A DNA stretch of 64,000 bases. Source: an uncultured Mollicutes bacterium (GTDB taxonomy: Bacteria; Bacillota_I; Bacilli_A; Acholeplasmatales; Anaeroplasmataceae). The notes beneath the pieces are model-generated. The model was not told the origin of the DNA and ran no database searches. It saw nothing but the letters and a program-made list of their open reading frames with translations. Every line of letters starts with the position of its first letter. Within the stretch, counting starts at the first letter, position 1. The stretch spans positions 9,929 through 73,928 of the forward strand of contig UQFG01000008.1 in NCBI GenBank assembly GCA_900540175.1, written 5' to 3'. This document shows positions 1-8,725 of this stretch, in pieces. A program made the position numbers and the translations under genes.

Positions 1-61
1 GGCATTTGATTTTTGCTAGAATAATAAAGCATGGTTTCGTAAGAAAGGCAGGTTTTTAGTA

Positions 62-196
62 ATGAAAAGAACTTATCAACCGAATAAACGTAAAAGAAAA
101 GTTACTCATGGTTTCCGTGTTAGAATGGCAAGTAAAAACGGCCGTAAAGTTTTAGCTCGTAGACGTCAAAAAGGCAGAAAACAACTGACCGTTTAA
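62..196 (+). CDS. rpmH: 50S ribosomal protein L34
   Basis: This 44-residue basic protein is a component of the large ribosomal subunit. It reads [13 protein letters not shown], then HGFRVRM, then [15 protein letters not shown], the nearly invariant L34 pattern, and its length is exactly typical. It lies first in the block rpmH-rnpA-yidC-khpB, the standard order next to oriC in Bacillota, so dnaA is expected just outside the left edge. A TAGAAT-like -10 element is visible near position 18, but the -35 lies outside the window. Confidence 0.97.
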   Translation: MKRTYQPNKRKRKVTHGFRVRMASKNGRKVLARRRQKGRKQLTV

Positions 197-299
197 TTTC
201 ATAGTAAACAATTGACATAACAAGTACGATCCGATCAATGAATTTTAAAAAAGTATCCGATCGTACTTTTTGTTTAGGATGAAATCATAGGAGAAAACG

Positions 300-662
300 A
301 TGAAAAAAGCATATCGCGTAAAGAAAAGTCAAGAAATCGAACAGATACTGAAAGAAAAAAAATATCGATCCAGTACCGCTTTTTCTATCTATCAGAAAAA
401 ACAAACCGAAACCATTCATTTTCGTTATGCGATCAGCGTCGGTAAAAAATTGGGAAATGCCGTGGAAAGAAATCGTTTGAAAAGACAAATCCGAGCCATA
501 GTAAGAGAACTTAAGATCATCGATTCGGTCGATCTTTTTATTATTGTGCGAAAAGGCGTGATCGGATTGTCTTATGAAACGATGAAACAAGAAATAGTCA
601 TGTTACTTAAAAAACAAAAATTAATAGTCAAAGGAGCAAACGATGACGCAATTCATTTATAA
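300..662 (+). CDS. rnpA: Ribonuclease P protein component
   Basis: This is the 120-residue protein subunit of RNase P, which assists the catalytic RNA in trimming the 5' leader from pre-tRNAs. The family signature GNAVERNRLKRQIR lies at residues 52-65, preceded by the basic FRYAISVGKKLG strand. The start follows a GGAG ribosome site in the sequence gaaatcataggagaaaacg. The last 20 bases overlap yidC in another frame, which suggests translational coupling. The length is normal for the family. Confidence 0.97.
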   Translation: MKKAYRVKKSQEIEQILKEKKYRSSTAFSIYQKKQTETIHFRYAISVGKKLGNAVERNRLKRQIRAIVRELKIIDSVDLFIIVRKGVIGLSYETMKQEIVMLLKKQKLIVKGANDDAIHL

Positions 663-1638
663 AAACAAATATAAGATCGCTTTGATCGCTTTTCTTTGTT
701 TTTTACTCATCGCATTGAGTAGTTGTCGGACGGATACCAATACATGGTATAACAAACCGTATGTCGATGGTTGGGGCGGTTACAGCCAAGAATTCCATTT
801 CAGTGATTTTTGGAGCGGTCTTTGGGGTTGGCCGGTTTCGATTCTATCATGGCCGATCGCTTGGATTTGTTCTTCCATCGGAAAAGCGCTGGGTAATTCT
901 TTTTTCTGGGGAATTCTGTTTACGACCTTGATTGTAAGAACCGTTGCTTGGCCGATTTATTCCAAGCAAAACAGTATGAGTCTTAAAATGACGTTGATGC
1001 AACCGGAAATGGCTCGAATCCAACGTAAATACGGTGTTAGAAAAGATCCTCAGTCGCAACAACAAATGCAACTTGAAATGATGAAACTGTATAAAAAGTA
1101 TAAAATGAATCCGCTTGGATGTATTTTACCGATGTTTATTCAGTTTCCGATCTTTATGGCCATGTATGAAGTCGTAAAGAGAATCAATGCCTCTTCTACC
1201 GTTACCGAAGGCGGCGTAACGATTGTTCAGTACGGAACATTTGCTTTACACAATACGAAAGTATTTAATTTTTTCGAACTGAATACCTCTTTTTTTGAAG
1301 CAACGGCCATCCAAGATAAGATTTTTGCGGTTGTTTTGGCCGTAGGATTCGGAGGGTTAACACTGTTGTCTCAAAAGTTAGCCGCTAAAAAACCGAAATA
1401 TTTAAAAGAATACAATAACAGCAAATCGACCAACGCACAACAAGAACAACAACAAAAACAAATGAAGATGATGAACATCATTATGACGGTTATGTTCGTA
1501 TTCATGTCCTTATCGTCGACATCGCTAGCGCTGTACTGGTTGATCGGTGCCATTTATCAGTTGTTCCAAAGTTTTATCGGTCGGAAAATCAATGAACGCA
1601 ATTACTATAAAGCTCAAAAAAAGAGCAGTATCGTTTAA
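643..1638 (+). CDS. yidC: Membrane protein insertase YidC/Oxa1 (lipoprotein form)
   Basis: This 331-residue protein inserts and folds membrane proteins, alone or with Sec. It begins with a signal peptide ending in a lipobox (ALSSC, lipidated Cys28), as in Gram-positive SpoIIIJ/YidC. The Oxa1 core follows, with helices from about residue 85 onward. The conserved groove arginine is visible as Arg99 in TLIVRTVAWP, and the cytoplasmic hairpin MQPEMARIQRKYG comes next. The stretch QQEQQQKQMKMMN is a glutamine-rich cytoplasmic loop. It starts inside the end of rnpA behind AAAGGAG. Confidence 0.96.
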   Translation: MTQFIYKNKYKIALIAFLCFLLIALSSCRTDTNTWYNKPYVDGWGGYSQEFHFSDFWSGLWGWPVSILSWPIAWICSSIGKALGNSFFWGILFTTLIVRTVAWPIYSKQNSMSLKMTLMQPEMARIQRKYGVRKDPQSQQQMQLEMMKLYKKYKMNPLGCILPMFIQFPIFMAMYEVVKRINASSTVTEGGVTIVQYGTFALHNTKVFNFFELNTSFFEATAIQDKIFAVVLAVGFGGLTLLSQKLAAKKPKYLKEYNNSKSTNAQQEQQQKQMKMMNIIMTVMFVFMSLSSTSLALYWLIGAIYQLFQSFIGRKINERNYYKAQKKSSIV

Positions 1639-1653
1639 CGAAAGGAAATAAGT

Positions 1654-2253
1654 ATGCAGAAGAAAGTAGAGATTATCGCTCCTACCATCGACGATGCGAT
1701 GGAGGAAGCCGTTAAAAAACTTCATGTTTCCCAAGAAAAGATTTTCATCAACGTGTTGGGTGAATTGCCGGAAGGTCTCAACTGCGAAGCGCTGATGGAT
1801 GTCAATTTGACACTGGAAGGCAAACGGTACTTGGAAGGAATCTTAAAAGCATTGAATGTCGGTTATCAATTAGAAGCCAGAAGCGTCGGCGAAAATCAAA
1901 TTTATTATAACATCGACAGCAACGAAAATCCGTTGTTGATCGGTATTAAAGGAAAGACGCTGGAAGCATTGCAGGTTTTGATTCGCAATTTGATTTCAAC
2001 CTATACCAAAGAAAAGATTGTCACGAGTTTGGATATCGGTGCTTATAAAAGCAATCGCACGCACCAGTTGGAAATTTTAGCCACCAAGACGGCCAAAGAA
2101 GTTGCCAAAACGAAAATTGCCGTTAAATTGGATCCGATGAATTCGTACGAACGCCGGATTATTCATGAAAAACTAAGCGATTGGCGCGATGTTTATACCG
2201 AATCCGAAGGGGAAAAAGAAGACCGGGCGATCGTAATTAAACCGAGAAATTAA
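1654..2253 (+). CDS. khpB: RNA-binding protein KhpB/Jag (Jag-N, KH and R3H domains)
   Basis: This 199-residue RNA-binding protein is known in Gram-positive bacteria to act with KhpA in cell elongation and, from its position, to accompany YidC. Three parts are visible: a Jag-N domain (about residues 1-50), a KH domain with the GIKG loop at 97-100, and an R3H domain with Arg167 and His171 in ERRIIHEKL. It is 15 bases downstream of yidC and clearly in the same operon. A terminator follows at once, so it ends the block. Its length is close to that of other Jag proteins. Confidence 0.94.
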   Translation: MQKKVEIIAPTIDDAMEEAVKKLHVSQEKIFINVLGELPEGLNCEALMDVNLTLEGKRYLEGILKALNVGYQLEARSVGENQIYYNIDSNENPLLIGIKGKTLEALQVLIRNLISTYTKEKIVTSLDIGAYKSNRTHQLEILATKTAKEVAKTKIAVKLDPMNSYERRIIHEKLSDWRDVYTESEGEKEDRAIVIKPRN

Positions 2254-2257
2254 GATT

Positions 2258-2284
2258 AAAGGCTGATTTTCAGCCTTTTTATTT
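2258..2284 (+). terminator. Rho-independent terminator after khpB
   Basis: An 8-bp stem (AAGGCTGA / TCAGCCTT) with a TTT loop is followed by a T-rich run. It closes the rpmH-rnpA-yidC-khpB transcription unit. Confidence 0.85.
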
Positions 2285-2392
2285 TGTTCATAATCATGAA
2301 CTTATTTTTTATATCTGAATTTTTATTGAATTCATTGCGATAATATGGTATTTTTTTAGTAAATAAAAACAAAAAAGATCGGAGAAAATAAA

Positions 2393-3583
2393 ATGGATTT
2401 AAAGAAGAAAGATGACTTGGAAACGACTGTTTTTTTCAGTCTTGATGAACTGGATGAACTACTAGAAGATGCTAGGAAAAAAACCGACGGTTTGTTGATG
2501 CGTTACCAAAACCGCTTTGTCCATACCGCAACAACGCACGGAAAGTATCTGCCGATTGACGGTTTTGAGTGGACAAAAGGATTTTATACCGGCCTGTTTT
2601 GGCAATTTTATTTGTTTTCCAACGATGAAAAGTATCGCAAAGTAGCCCTTGCACAATGTGAAGCGTTAAAACAAGCGGCTTTAAAATCTCATCAGGGCAT
2701 TCAAAATCACGATGCCGGCTTTCTTTATTCGTTATCCACTGTGGCAGGATATGCCATTACCGGATTGTACGATTTAAAAGAAACATCCGTTTTGGCTGCC
2801 AATGTCTTGAAAGAACGTTTTTTACCGCAGGCCGGAATTATTCAGGCATGGGGTAAAATCGGCGAGGTAGGAATCAATCAGGGAAGAATCATCATTGATA
2901 CGTTGATGAATTTGCCTTTATTATTGAAAGTTTGGGAATGGACGCGTGATGAAAGTTATAAAACAGTGGCACTCAGTCATTTAAAAAAGGCTTTATCCGT
3001 TTTAATCCGCCCCGATGGAACGACGTATCATACGTATTATTTTGATCCTTCAAGCGGAAAACCGCTTTACGGTAAAACCCATCAGGGAAAATCCGATGAT
3101 TCCATGTGGGCCAGAGGGCAGGCTTGGGCAATTTATGCCTTACCGCTGATTTACCGTTATTTACCGGAAGAAAAAGAATTGATTTTGATTGCAAAACGGT
3201 TGTTGGATTGTTTTTTAAACGCTCTTCCTTCGGATTTGGTTTGTCCGTGGGATTTTTCCTGTAAGGATGATCCGTATGCTTTCAAAGATGCGGGAACGAT
3301 GCCGATCGTTGCGCTTGGTATTTTACAAATGCTGGAGTATGACGAATTCTTTTCAAAAAGCGAACGTGCCTATTACGAACAAATGGTTCATCGAATTTTA
3401 AGAGCCCTTCTTGACGGGGATTACATTTCTTTTAGTCATGCAACCTATGAAGATGGGTTGGTTCGACACTGTGTCTATGCTTATCCGGATAAAGGAATCA
3501 ATGAATGTTGTCTTTGGGGCGATTATTTTTATATTGAATTGTTGATGAAATTAAGAAAAAAAGATTTTATGCTTTTTTGGTAG
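2393..3583 (+). CDS. Glycoside hydrolase family 88 unsaturated glucuronyl hydrolase
   Basis: The 396-residue product resembles GH88 enzymes. These hydrate and so cleave the unsaturated uronic acid left on oligosaccharides after polysaccharide lyases have cut chondroitin, hyaluronan or related chains. The two expected acidic residues are Asp107 (in NHDAGF) and Asp169 (in RIIIDTLMNLPLL), and the GQAWAIYALPL helix is also typical. No signal peptide is seen, which fits a cytoplasmic step after import. It stands alone between two terminators with no lyase or transporter beside it. GH105 is a possible alternative, but the motifs favour GH88. Confidence 0.88.
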   Translation: MDLKKKDDLETTVFFSLDELDELLEDARKKTDGLLMRYQNRFVHTATTHGKYLPIDGFEWTKGFYTGLFWQFYLFSNDEKYRKVALAQCEALKQAALKSHQGIQNHDAGFLYSLSTVAGYAITGLYDLKETSVLAANVLKERFLPQAGIIQAWGKIGEVGINQGRIIIDTLMNLPLLLKVWEWTRDESYKTVALSHLKKALSVLIRPDGTTYHTYYFDPSSGKPLYGKTHQGKSDDSMWARGQAWAIYALPLIYRYLPEEKELILIAKRLLDCFLNALPSDLVCPWDFSCKDDPYAFKDAGTMPIVALGILQMLEYDEFFSKSERAYYEQMVHRILRALLDGDYISFSHATYEDGLVRHCVYAYPDKGINECCLWGDYFYIELLMKLRKKDFMLFW

Positions 3584-3597
3584 ATTAAATGAAGAAT

Positions 3598-3632
3598 AGA
3601 AAGGACTAGATTTACGCTAGTCCTTTTTTGTT
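3598..3632. terminator. Bidirectional terminator between GH88 gene and gerQ
   Basis: A 10-bp perfect stem (AAAGGACTAG / CTAGTCCTTT) has T runs on both strands. It sits between converging genes and probably serves both. Confidence 0.85.
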
Positions 3633-3993
3633 AAACCCCTTTGGGTGTATTTTGATACGGATAATAGTAATTGATTTCCTCATCGAACGTAACATAATCC
3701 AAATAGATGGTTAAAAGTAAATACCGCATATTGGTTTGAACATCGGAAATAATAATGTGATCTTTTCCGGCTGCTTCCAATTTTCCTTTGAAAATTTTAG
3801 AACCCCACTGTGAATTTTCAAAGTTCATATAGACGGATACCATTTTACCCAAGTTTAATCGTAAAATATTTTCAATATACGATTGTTCGTCGGTCATATC
3901 CGTATTTTGCGGTTGCATCTGCGGGTAGTACGTATTCCCCGGATAGTAATTTGTGTATCCGTACGGATACATCGGTGGATAATAATAGTTCAT
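3631..3993 (-). CDS. gerQ: Spore coat protein GerQ
   Basis: This 120-residue protein has a Tyr/Pro-rich N-terminus (about residues 1-28) followed by the conserved GerQ domain, with GKMVSVYMNFENS, FKGKLEAAGKDHIIISD and YLLLTIYLDYVTFDEEINYYYPY. GerQ is a spore coat protein needed to place the cortex hydrolase CwlJ in the coat. It lies 13 bases downstream of the cwlJ homologue on the same strand, reproducing the known functional pair. This pair is the strongest evidence in the window that the organism makes endospores. Confidence 0.93.
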   Translation of the reverse strand: MNYYYPPMYPYGYTNYYPGNTYYPQMQPQNTDMTDEQSYIENILRLNLGKMVSVYMNFENSQWGSKIFKGKLEAAGKDHIIISDVQTNMRYLLLTIYLDYVTFDEEINYYYPYQNTPKGV

Positions 3994-4006
3994 TTCGATT
4001 TCCTTT

Positions 4007-4426
4007 CTAATAACAATTTTCGCTTTCTACCGGTGCGTAGAAACAATGACTTTTGTATTTTCCGGAATTCCACTGTCCCCACCATTGCGGCTCACATCCG
4101 GCACCGAAAGAATTATAAAACCATAATGCTCTTGTAGCAGGTTCAAACCGTTCTCCTTTTAAAACCCGTTTGGCCAACTCAATGTCCTGATTTCTGGCTG
4201 CCTGATAAAAATATCCTTTGGATGTGGCTTCAAATCCGCCCGGTTTTTGCATGACGGCTTTTTCGATCGTGTTGATATTTTTAAAATCCAGACAGTTGGC
4301 AAGGGCTCGGTTGACAACCACATTTCCAACGCAAAGCATTCCTTTTTGCCCATCGGATTCGGCTTCGGCCCGCATCAATCGGGCTAAGAGTTTGATTTCT
4401 GCTTGATTGTGAGCAATCACAGCCAT
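4007..4426 (-). CDS. cwlJ: Spore cortex-lytic cell wall hydrolase CwlJ
   Basis: This 139-residue protein consists almost entirely of the SleB/CwlJ hydrolase domain. The probable catalytic glutamates lie in RAEAE (Glu21, Glu23), and the family segments GNVVVNRAL, FEATSKGYFYQAA and RALWFYNSFGAGCEPQWWGQWN follow. As in other CwlJ proteins it has no signal peptide, because it is made in the mother cell and loaded onto the spore coat with GerQ. It degrades cortex peptidoglycan during germination. It probably forms a two-gene operon with gerQ. Confidence 0.92.
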   Translation of the reverse strand: MAVIAHNQAEIKLLARLMRAEAESDGQKGMLCVGNVVVNRALANCLDFKNINTIEKAVMQKPGGFEATSKGYFYQAARNQDIELAKRVLKGERFEPATRALWFYNSFGAGCEPQWWGQWNSGKYKSHCFYAPVESENCY

Positions 4427-4503
4427 TTTTTCACCTCTGTTTTATCCTATGCGAACCCCTTTAAACCTATGACACTTTTTAAGGATAAAACAATGAAAAA
4501 GAT

Positions 4504-4532
4504 TTGACTTTTTTTGAATTTGATACTACAAT
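4504..4532 (+). promoter_or_regulatory. Sigma-A type promoter of the asnS leader
   Basis: TTGACT at 4504-4509 and TACAAT at 4527-4532 are separated by 17 bases. Transcription would start near 4540, just before the T-box leader. Confidence 0.75.
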
Positions 4533-4545
4533 TAAACATATACTA

Positions 4546-4780
4546 TCAGAAAGCGACGATAAGACGGAAATCGGAGTGTTCTTCTAAGAGAGTCTATGAT
4601 TGGTGAAAATAGATAAGAACAACCGACGGACAACAGCTTTGAGCGATGGAGGAAATCAAGTAGAACCATCCGTAAATCCCTGCGTTAAAGGAATCGAGCG
4701 TCATGTTTTAAACATGGAATTAAGGTGGCACCGCGGGAAAACTCGTCCTTAAGCAATTTGCTTAAGGCTTTTTTTACGGA
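4546..4780 (+). ncRNA. T-box riboswitch leader, asparagine-specific
   Basis: The leader carries the T-box core AAGGTGGCACCGCGGG at 4722-4737. It is followed by a terminator hairpin (CCTTAAG / CTTAAGG, about 4748-4768) and a T run, with the AsnS gene immediately after. An AAC asparagine codon lies in the candidate specifier region (GAACAACC at 4617-4624). T-box leaders bind uncharged tRNA, which stabilises the antiterminator and lets the synthetase gene be transcribed when the charged tRNA is scarce. Confidence 0.93.
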
Positions 4781-4787
4781 GGAAAAA

Positions 4788-6176
4788 ATGGTTAGAACGA
4801 AAATTAAAACACTGTATGCCAACCCGACTTCTTTTTCAAATCAAATCGTAACGGTTTGCGGGTGGGTCAGAAACAATCGAGCTCAATCTCAATTCGGTTT
4901 TTTAAATGTCAATGACGGATCGTTTTTCAATAGTTTGCAAGTGGTTTACGAGCCGGTTCTTCAAAACTTCGAACAAGTATCCAAATATCGTGTGGGGGTA
5001 TCGGTTTTGATTCAAGGATGTGTGGTGTTAACCCCTTCTTCTAAACAACCGTTTGAGTTACATGCCACATCGGTGGAACTGCTTGGTGACTGTCCGCTGG
5101 ATTATCCGATCCAACCGAAACGACATACCAGGGAATTTTTACGGGAAGTTGCGCATCTTCGTCCCAGAACCAACCTTTTCAGCGCGGTTTTCAGAATTAG
5201 AAGCGTTGCGGCCATGGCGATTCATACGTATTTTCAGGATCGGGGTTATGTTTATGTCCATACGCCGCTGATTACCTGTGCCGATTGCGAAGGATCGGAT
5301 CAAATGTTTAAAATCACCACCCTTTCTTTGGATCATTTACCGTATAAAGACGATCATACGGTTGATTATTCAAAAGATTTATTCGGAAAACAAGCGTTTA
5401 TTACCGGATCGGGACAACTGCAAGGGGAAACGTTTGCGATGGCGTTTGCCGATATCTATACGTTTGGACCGACGTTCCGAACGGAAAATTCCAATACCAA
5501 GACGCATGCCAACGAGTTTTGGATGATTGAACCGGAAATGGCCTTTTGCGATCTTCAAGGATTGATGGATATTGAAGAAGAAATGCTTAAATTTGTCCTT
5601 CGATATGTACTGGATCACTGTCCGGAAGAAATGGAATTTTGCGATCAATTCGTCGAGAAAGGTTTGAAAGAAAAGATCAACGGCTTGCTATCCAAAGAAT
5701 TCGTTCGTATCCGTCATCACGATGTCATTGATTTATTGAAACAAGCGCCTAAAAAATGGGAATTTATGCCCGATTATGACAGCGATTTAGCCAAAGAACA
5801 TGAAAAATACATTACGGATTATTTCGACGGACCTGTCTTTATTACGGATTGGCCCAAAGAAATTAAAGCGTATTATATGAAATTAAACGAGGATGGAAAA
5901 ACCGTTGCGGCAGTGGATCTGGTTGTACCGCAAGCAGGGGAATTAATGGGCGGTTCTCAGCGTGAAGAAAACTTAGACCGTTTGATGAAGCGAATGGATG
6001 AAATGGGCATCAATAAAGAAGAAATCGATTGGTATTTGGATACCAGACGGTACGGAGGATGTGTTCATTCCGGGTTCGGTATGGGATTTGAACGGTTGAT
6101 TATGTATTTGACCGGTATTGAAAATATCCGCGATGTCATCCCGTTTCCGAGAACGCCTAAAAACTGTGAATTCTGA
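4788..6176 (+). CDS. asnS: Asparaginyl-tRNA synthetase
   Basis: This 462-residue class IIb synthetase charges tRNA-Asn. The N-terminal OB fold (about residues 15-110, VCGWVRNNRAQSQFGFLNVNDG) binds the anticodon. Motif 2 is FRTENSNTKTHANEFWMIEPEM, and motif 3 is GFGMGFERLIMYLTG near residue 428. The chosen ATG at 4788 follows ACGGAGG. A longer in-frame reading would start inside the T-box terminator and is rejected. Expression is controlled by the upstream T-box. Confidence 0.96.
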   Translation: MVRTKIKTLYANPTSFSNQIVTVCGWVRNNRAQSQFGFLNVNDGSFFNSLQVVYEPVLQNFEQVSKYRVGVSVLIQGCVVLTPSSKQPFELHATSVELLGDCPLDYPIQPKRHTREFLREVAHLRPRTNLFSAVFRIRSVAAMAIHTYFQDRGYVYVHTPLITCADCEGSDQMFKITTLSLDHLPYKDDHTVDYSKDLFGKQAFITGSGQLQGETFAMAFADIYTFGPTFRTENSNTKTHANEFWMIEPEMAFCDLQGLMDIEEEMLKFVLRYVLDHCPEEMEFCDQFVEKGLKEKINGLLSKEFVRIRHHDVIDLLKQAPKKWEFMPDYDSDLAKEHEKYITDYFDGPVFITDWPKEIKAYYMKLNEDGKTVAAVDLVVPQAGELMGGSQREENLDRLMKRMDEMGINKEEIDWYLDTRRYGGCVHSGFGMGFERLIMYLTGIENIRDVIPFPRTPKNCEF

Positions 6177-6226
6177 TTAAAAAGAAAATAATAAAGTCGG
6201 TTAATAAAAACCGAAAAAAATGATTG

Positions 6227-6272
6227 AAAAGGATTCAATTCCAAATCGGATTGAGTCCTTTATTTTTTTAAA
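6227..6272 (+). terminator. Terminator after asnS
   Basis: A long imperfect stem (AAAGGATTCAATTCC / GGATTGAGTCCTTT) is followed by TATTTTTTT. Confidence 0.8.
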
Positions 6273-6369
6273 ATGAGTGAAACTTTCGTCATTTTACGAT
6301 TTCCCGTTTTTTGTATAGTCAAACCGAAAAAAAAATACTATAATAAAAACTAAGATAGGAGGGATTGAA

Positions 6370-8694
6370 ATGGCCGTTAAAATTGCTATTAAAGAATTGG
6401 CGAATTTTGTATGTCAAAGTGGCGATTTAAGTTTGGAATTTACGTCCAATTACGATTTGCAACAAGGAAAAAAAGCCCATCAATACCTTCAATCAAAATA
6501 CAATGCCGACAGTAAGAAAGAATATTATATTAAACAAACGTTTTCTTATCAAGGGAAAGAAATTTTACTGCATGGCTTCATCGACGGTGTGTTGAAAGAA
6601 GGCGATCAATTGATCATCGAGGAAATCAAATCGACCATAACCGATTTAGATGAAGTGGATTTTACCAAACATCAGGAATATCTGGCTCAACTGAAATGCT
6701 ACGGATATTTATATGCTTTGCAGCAACAACTTTCAGGGTGCAATCTTCGGCTTACTTTTATCAGTTCGATCGACTATACGACCAAAAGTCAAACTTATTA
6801 TCATACGGTTGACGAATTGGAAACTTTTGTTTTTTCTTTGTTGGAAGCGTATTTGATTTGGCTTTCTAAATTGGAAGAGGCCAATCAAAATAAGGTAAGT
6901 ACGCTTGCTTCGGTTGTTTTTCCGTATGAACAAATGCGTCCCGGGCAAAAAGATATGATGAAAGCTTGTTTTAAAACAATGAAAGAAAAAAAGATTTTAT
7001 ATTGTGTTGCCCCAACGGGGATCGGAAAAACAATGGCAACCATTTTTGCATCTTTGAAAACATTAAAAGCCAATGATAAATTGTTTTACTTAACAGCCAA
7101 AGGAGTCGGAAAAGAAGCCCCTTTAAAAGCGATGCGTTTGTTAAAACAAAACGGTTTGAAACTGAAAACGATTGTTTTAACGGCGAAAAAGAAAATATGC
7201 AATGCTCAAAAAAGGAATTGCAATTTCGAGGAGTGTCCTTATGCGATCGGTTTTTTCGATCGCTTGAAAAACGCAACAATGGATTTATTTTCCAAAGCCG
7301 ATATTTACGATGAAGCAAACATTTCACGGACTGCCGAAACATATCGGATTTGCGCGTTTGAATTCAGTCTTTATTTGTCCTATTTTTGCGATATGGTTAT
7401 CGCGGATTACAATTATGCCTTTGATCCGAAAGCCCATTTGATTCGCTATTTTGACGATGATACGTATTCTCTTAAATTATTGGTCGATGAAGCCCATAAT
7501 TTGGTTTCAAGAAGCAAAGAAATGTATTCTGCTATGTTGAGTGAAGAAGATATCAGAACATTAAGACGAAGTGCCACATCTTTGAAACCATCCATCCGCA
7601 AAACTTGCAATCAGTTGTTGGAACTGTTTTCTTCTTACCGGGAAAAAGCGACGGAAAAAGCCGTTTATATCAGTTTAGAACAAGATTTGGATTTCGTCAT
7701 GCTCGTTAAAAATTTACTGCATCAATGCGACCGACTGAAAGAAGAAAATAAAACTTTTCCTCGTAAGGAAGATTTTCTGGAAAGTTATTTTAAATTGCTC
7801 GATTATCAGCGGATAGCCGATTATTATTCGGTCAGTCATCGGTTTTTCGTTAAAATCGAAGACGATATCGTTTCCGTTCAACTTATGTGCTTGGATGCGT
7901 CGTCTTTTATTTTGGATACCATTGAAAACAGTTGTGGTGGAGTTGTGTTTTTTTCGGCAACTTTGCAGCCGTTTGACTACTATGCCCATTTGATTACGCA
8001 GGGAAAAGGAAATTGTTTGCAACTGCCTTCTCCTTTTCCGCCGCAGAATTTGAATTTGATTATCAACAATCGGATTTCCACCAAATATTTCGACCGACTT
8101 TCTTCGGTGGATTATATTTTGGAGGCCATTGAGGCTTTGACCGCCGGAAAAAAAGGAAACTATATTGTATTTTTTCCGTCGTATCAGTATTTGAATTTGG
8201 TTGTATCGGCGATTGAAGAAGCCGATTATGAAATGATTGTTCAAAAAAACAACATCAAAGAATCCGAGCGAATGGAAATTTTAGATCGTTTTAAAGAAAA
8301 ACAAACTTGTAAAGTGGGATTTTTCGTTTTAGGAGGATTGTTTTCCGAAGGGATTGATTTTGTCGGCGAAGAACTGTCCGGTGTGATCATTGTCGGTGTC
8401 GGTCTACCGCTTTACGGAGAAGAAAACAATTTGTTGAAAGATTATTTTGAGCAGTTGTATCATCAAGGCTTTGACTATGCGTATACGTATCCGGGGTTTA
8501 CCAAAGTGGTGCAGGCGGTCGGCAGAGTAATCCGCAGTGAAACGGATCGTGGTGTGGCGGTGTTGCTGGATGAACGATTCGATTATGCGAAATATCGAGC
8601 GTTAATGCCCGACCATTGGCAAAACCGTAAAATCATTCATCAAGCGGATCGCTTAAAAAAAGAAATAGCCGCATTTTTTAATGAAGAAAAATAA
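6370..8694 (+). CDS. DinG/Rad3-family ATP-dependent DNA helicase with N-terminal PD-(D/E)XK-like domain
   Basis: This 774-residue protein has a superfamily 2 iron-sulfur helicase core. The Walker A motif is APTGIGKT at 214-221, the DEAH box is at 373-376, and the C-terminal motif VI region is QAVGRVIRSETDRG. Four cysteines (277, 284, 289, 328) lie between motifs I and II, where XPD-type enzymes bind a 4Fe-4S cluster. The first 150 residues resemble a Cas4/RecB-type nuclease fold, with Asp72 and Glu85-x-Lys87 in the correct order. It probably acts in DNA repair. A TATAAT-like -10 element lies at 6339-6344. Whether the N-terminal domain is an active nuclease is inferred. Confidence 0.88.
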   Translation: MAVKIAIKELANFVCQSGDLSLEFTSNYDLQQGKKAHQYLQSKYNADSKKEYYIKQTFSYQGKEILLHGFIDGVLKEGDQLIIEEIKSTITDLDEVDFTKHQEYLAQLKCYGYLYALQQQLSGCNLRLTFISSIDYTTKSQTYYHTVDELETFVFSLLEAYLIWLSKLEEANQNKVSTLASVVFPYEQMRPGQKDMMKACFKTMKEKKILYCVAPTGIGKTMATIFASLKTLKANDKLFYLTAKGVGKEAPLKAMRLLKQNGLKLKTIVLTAKKKICNAQKRNCNFEECPYAIGFFDRLKNATMDLFSKADIYDEANISRTAETYRICAFEFSLYLSYFCDMVIADYNYAFDPKAHLIRYFDDDTYSLKLLVDEAHNLVSRSKEMYSAMLSEEDIRTLRRSATSLKPSIRKTCNQLLELFSSYREKATEKAVYISLEQDLDFVMLVKNLLHQCDRLKEENKTFPRKEDFLESYFKLLDYQRIADYYSVSHRFFVKIEDDIVSVQLMCLDASSFILDTIENSCGGVVFFSATLQPFDYYAHLITQGKGNCLQLPSPFPPQNLNLIINNRISTKYFDRLSSVDYILEAIEALTAGKKGNYIVFFPSYQYLNLVVSAIEEADYEMIVQKNNIKESERMEILDRFKEKQTCKVGFFVLGGLFSEGIDFVGEELSGVIIVGVGLPLYGEENNLLKDYFEQLYHQGFDYAYTYPGFTKVVQAVGRVIRSETDRGVAVLLDERFDYAKYRALMPDHWQNRKIIHQADRLKKEIAAFFNEEK

Positions 8695-8725
8695 CATTTA
8701 AAGGTTTGAAAAGGAAGGTGATTCA

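Noticed and set aside
6370-8694. The helicase N-terminus could be a CRISPR Cas4 protein.
   Set aside because: It is fused to a DinG/Rad3 helicase and has no CRISPR context; the resemblance is to the general nuclease fold only.
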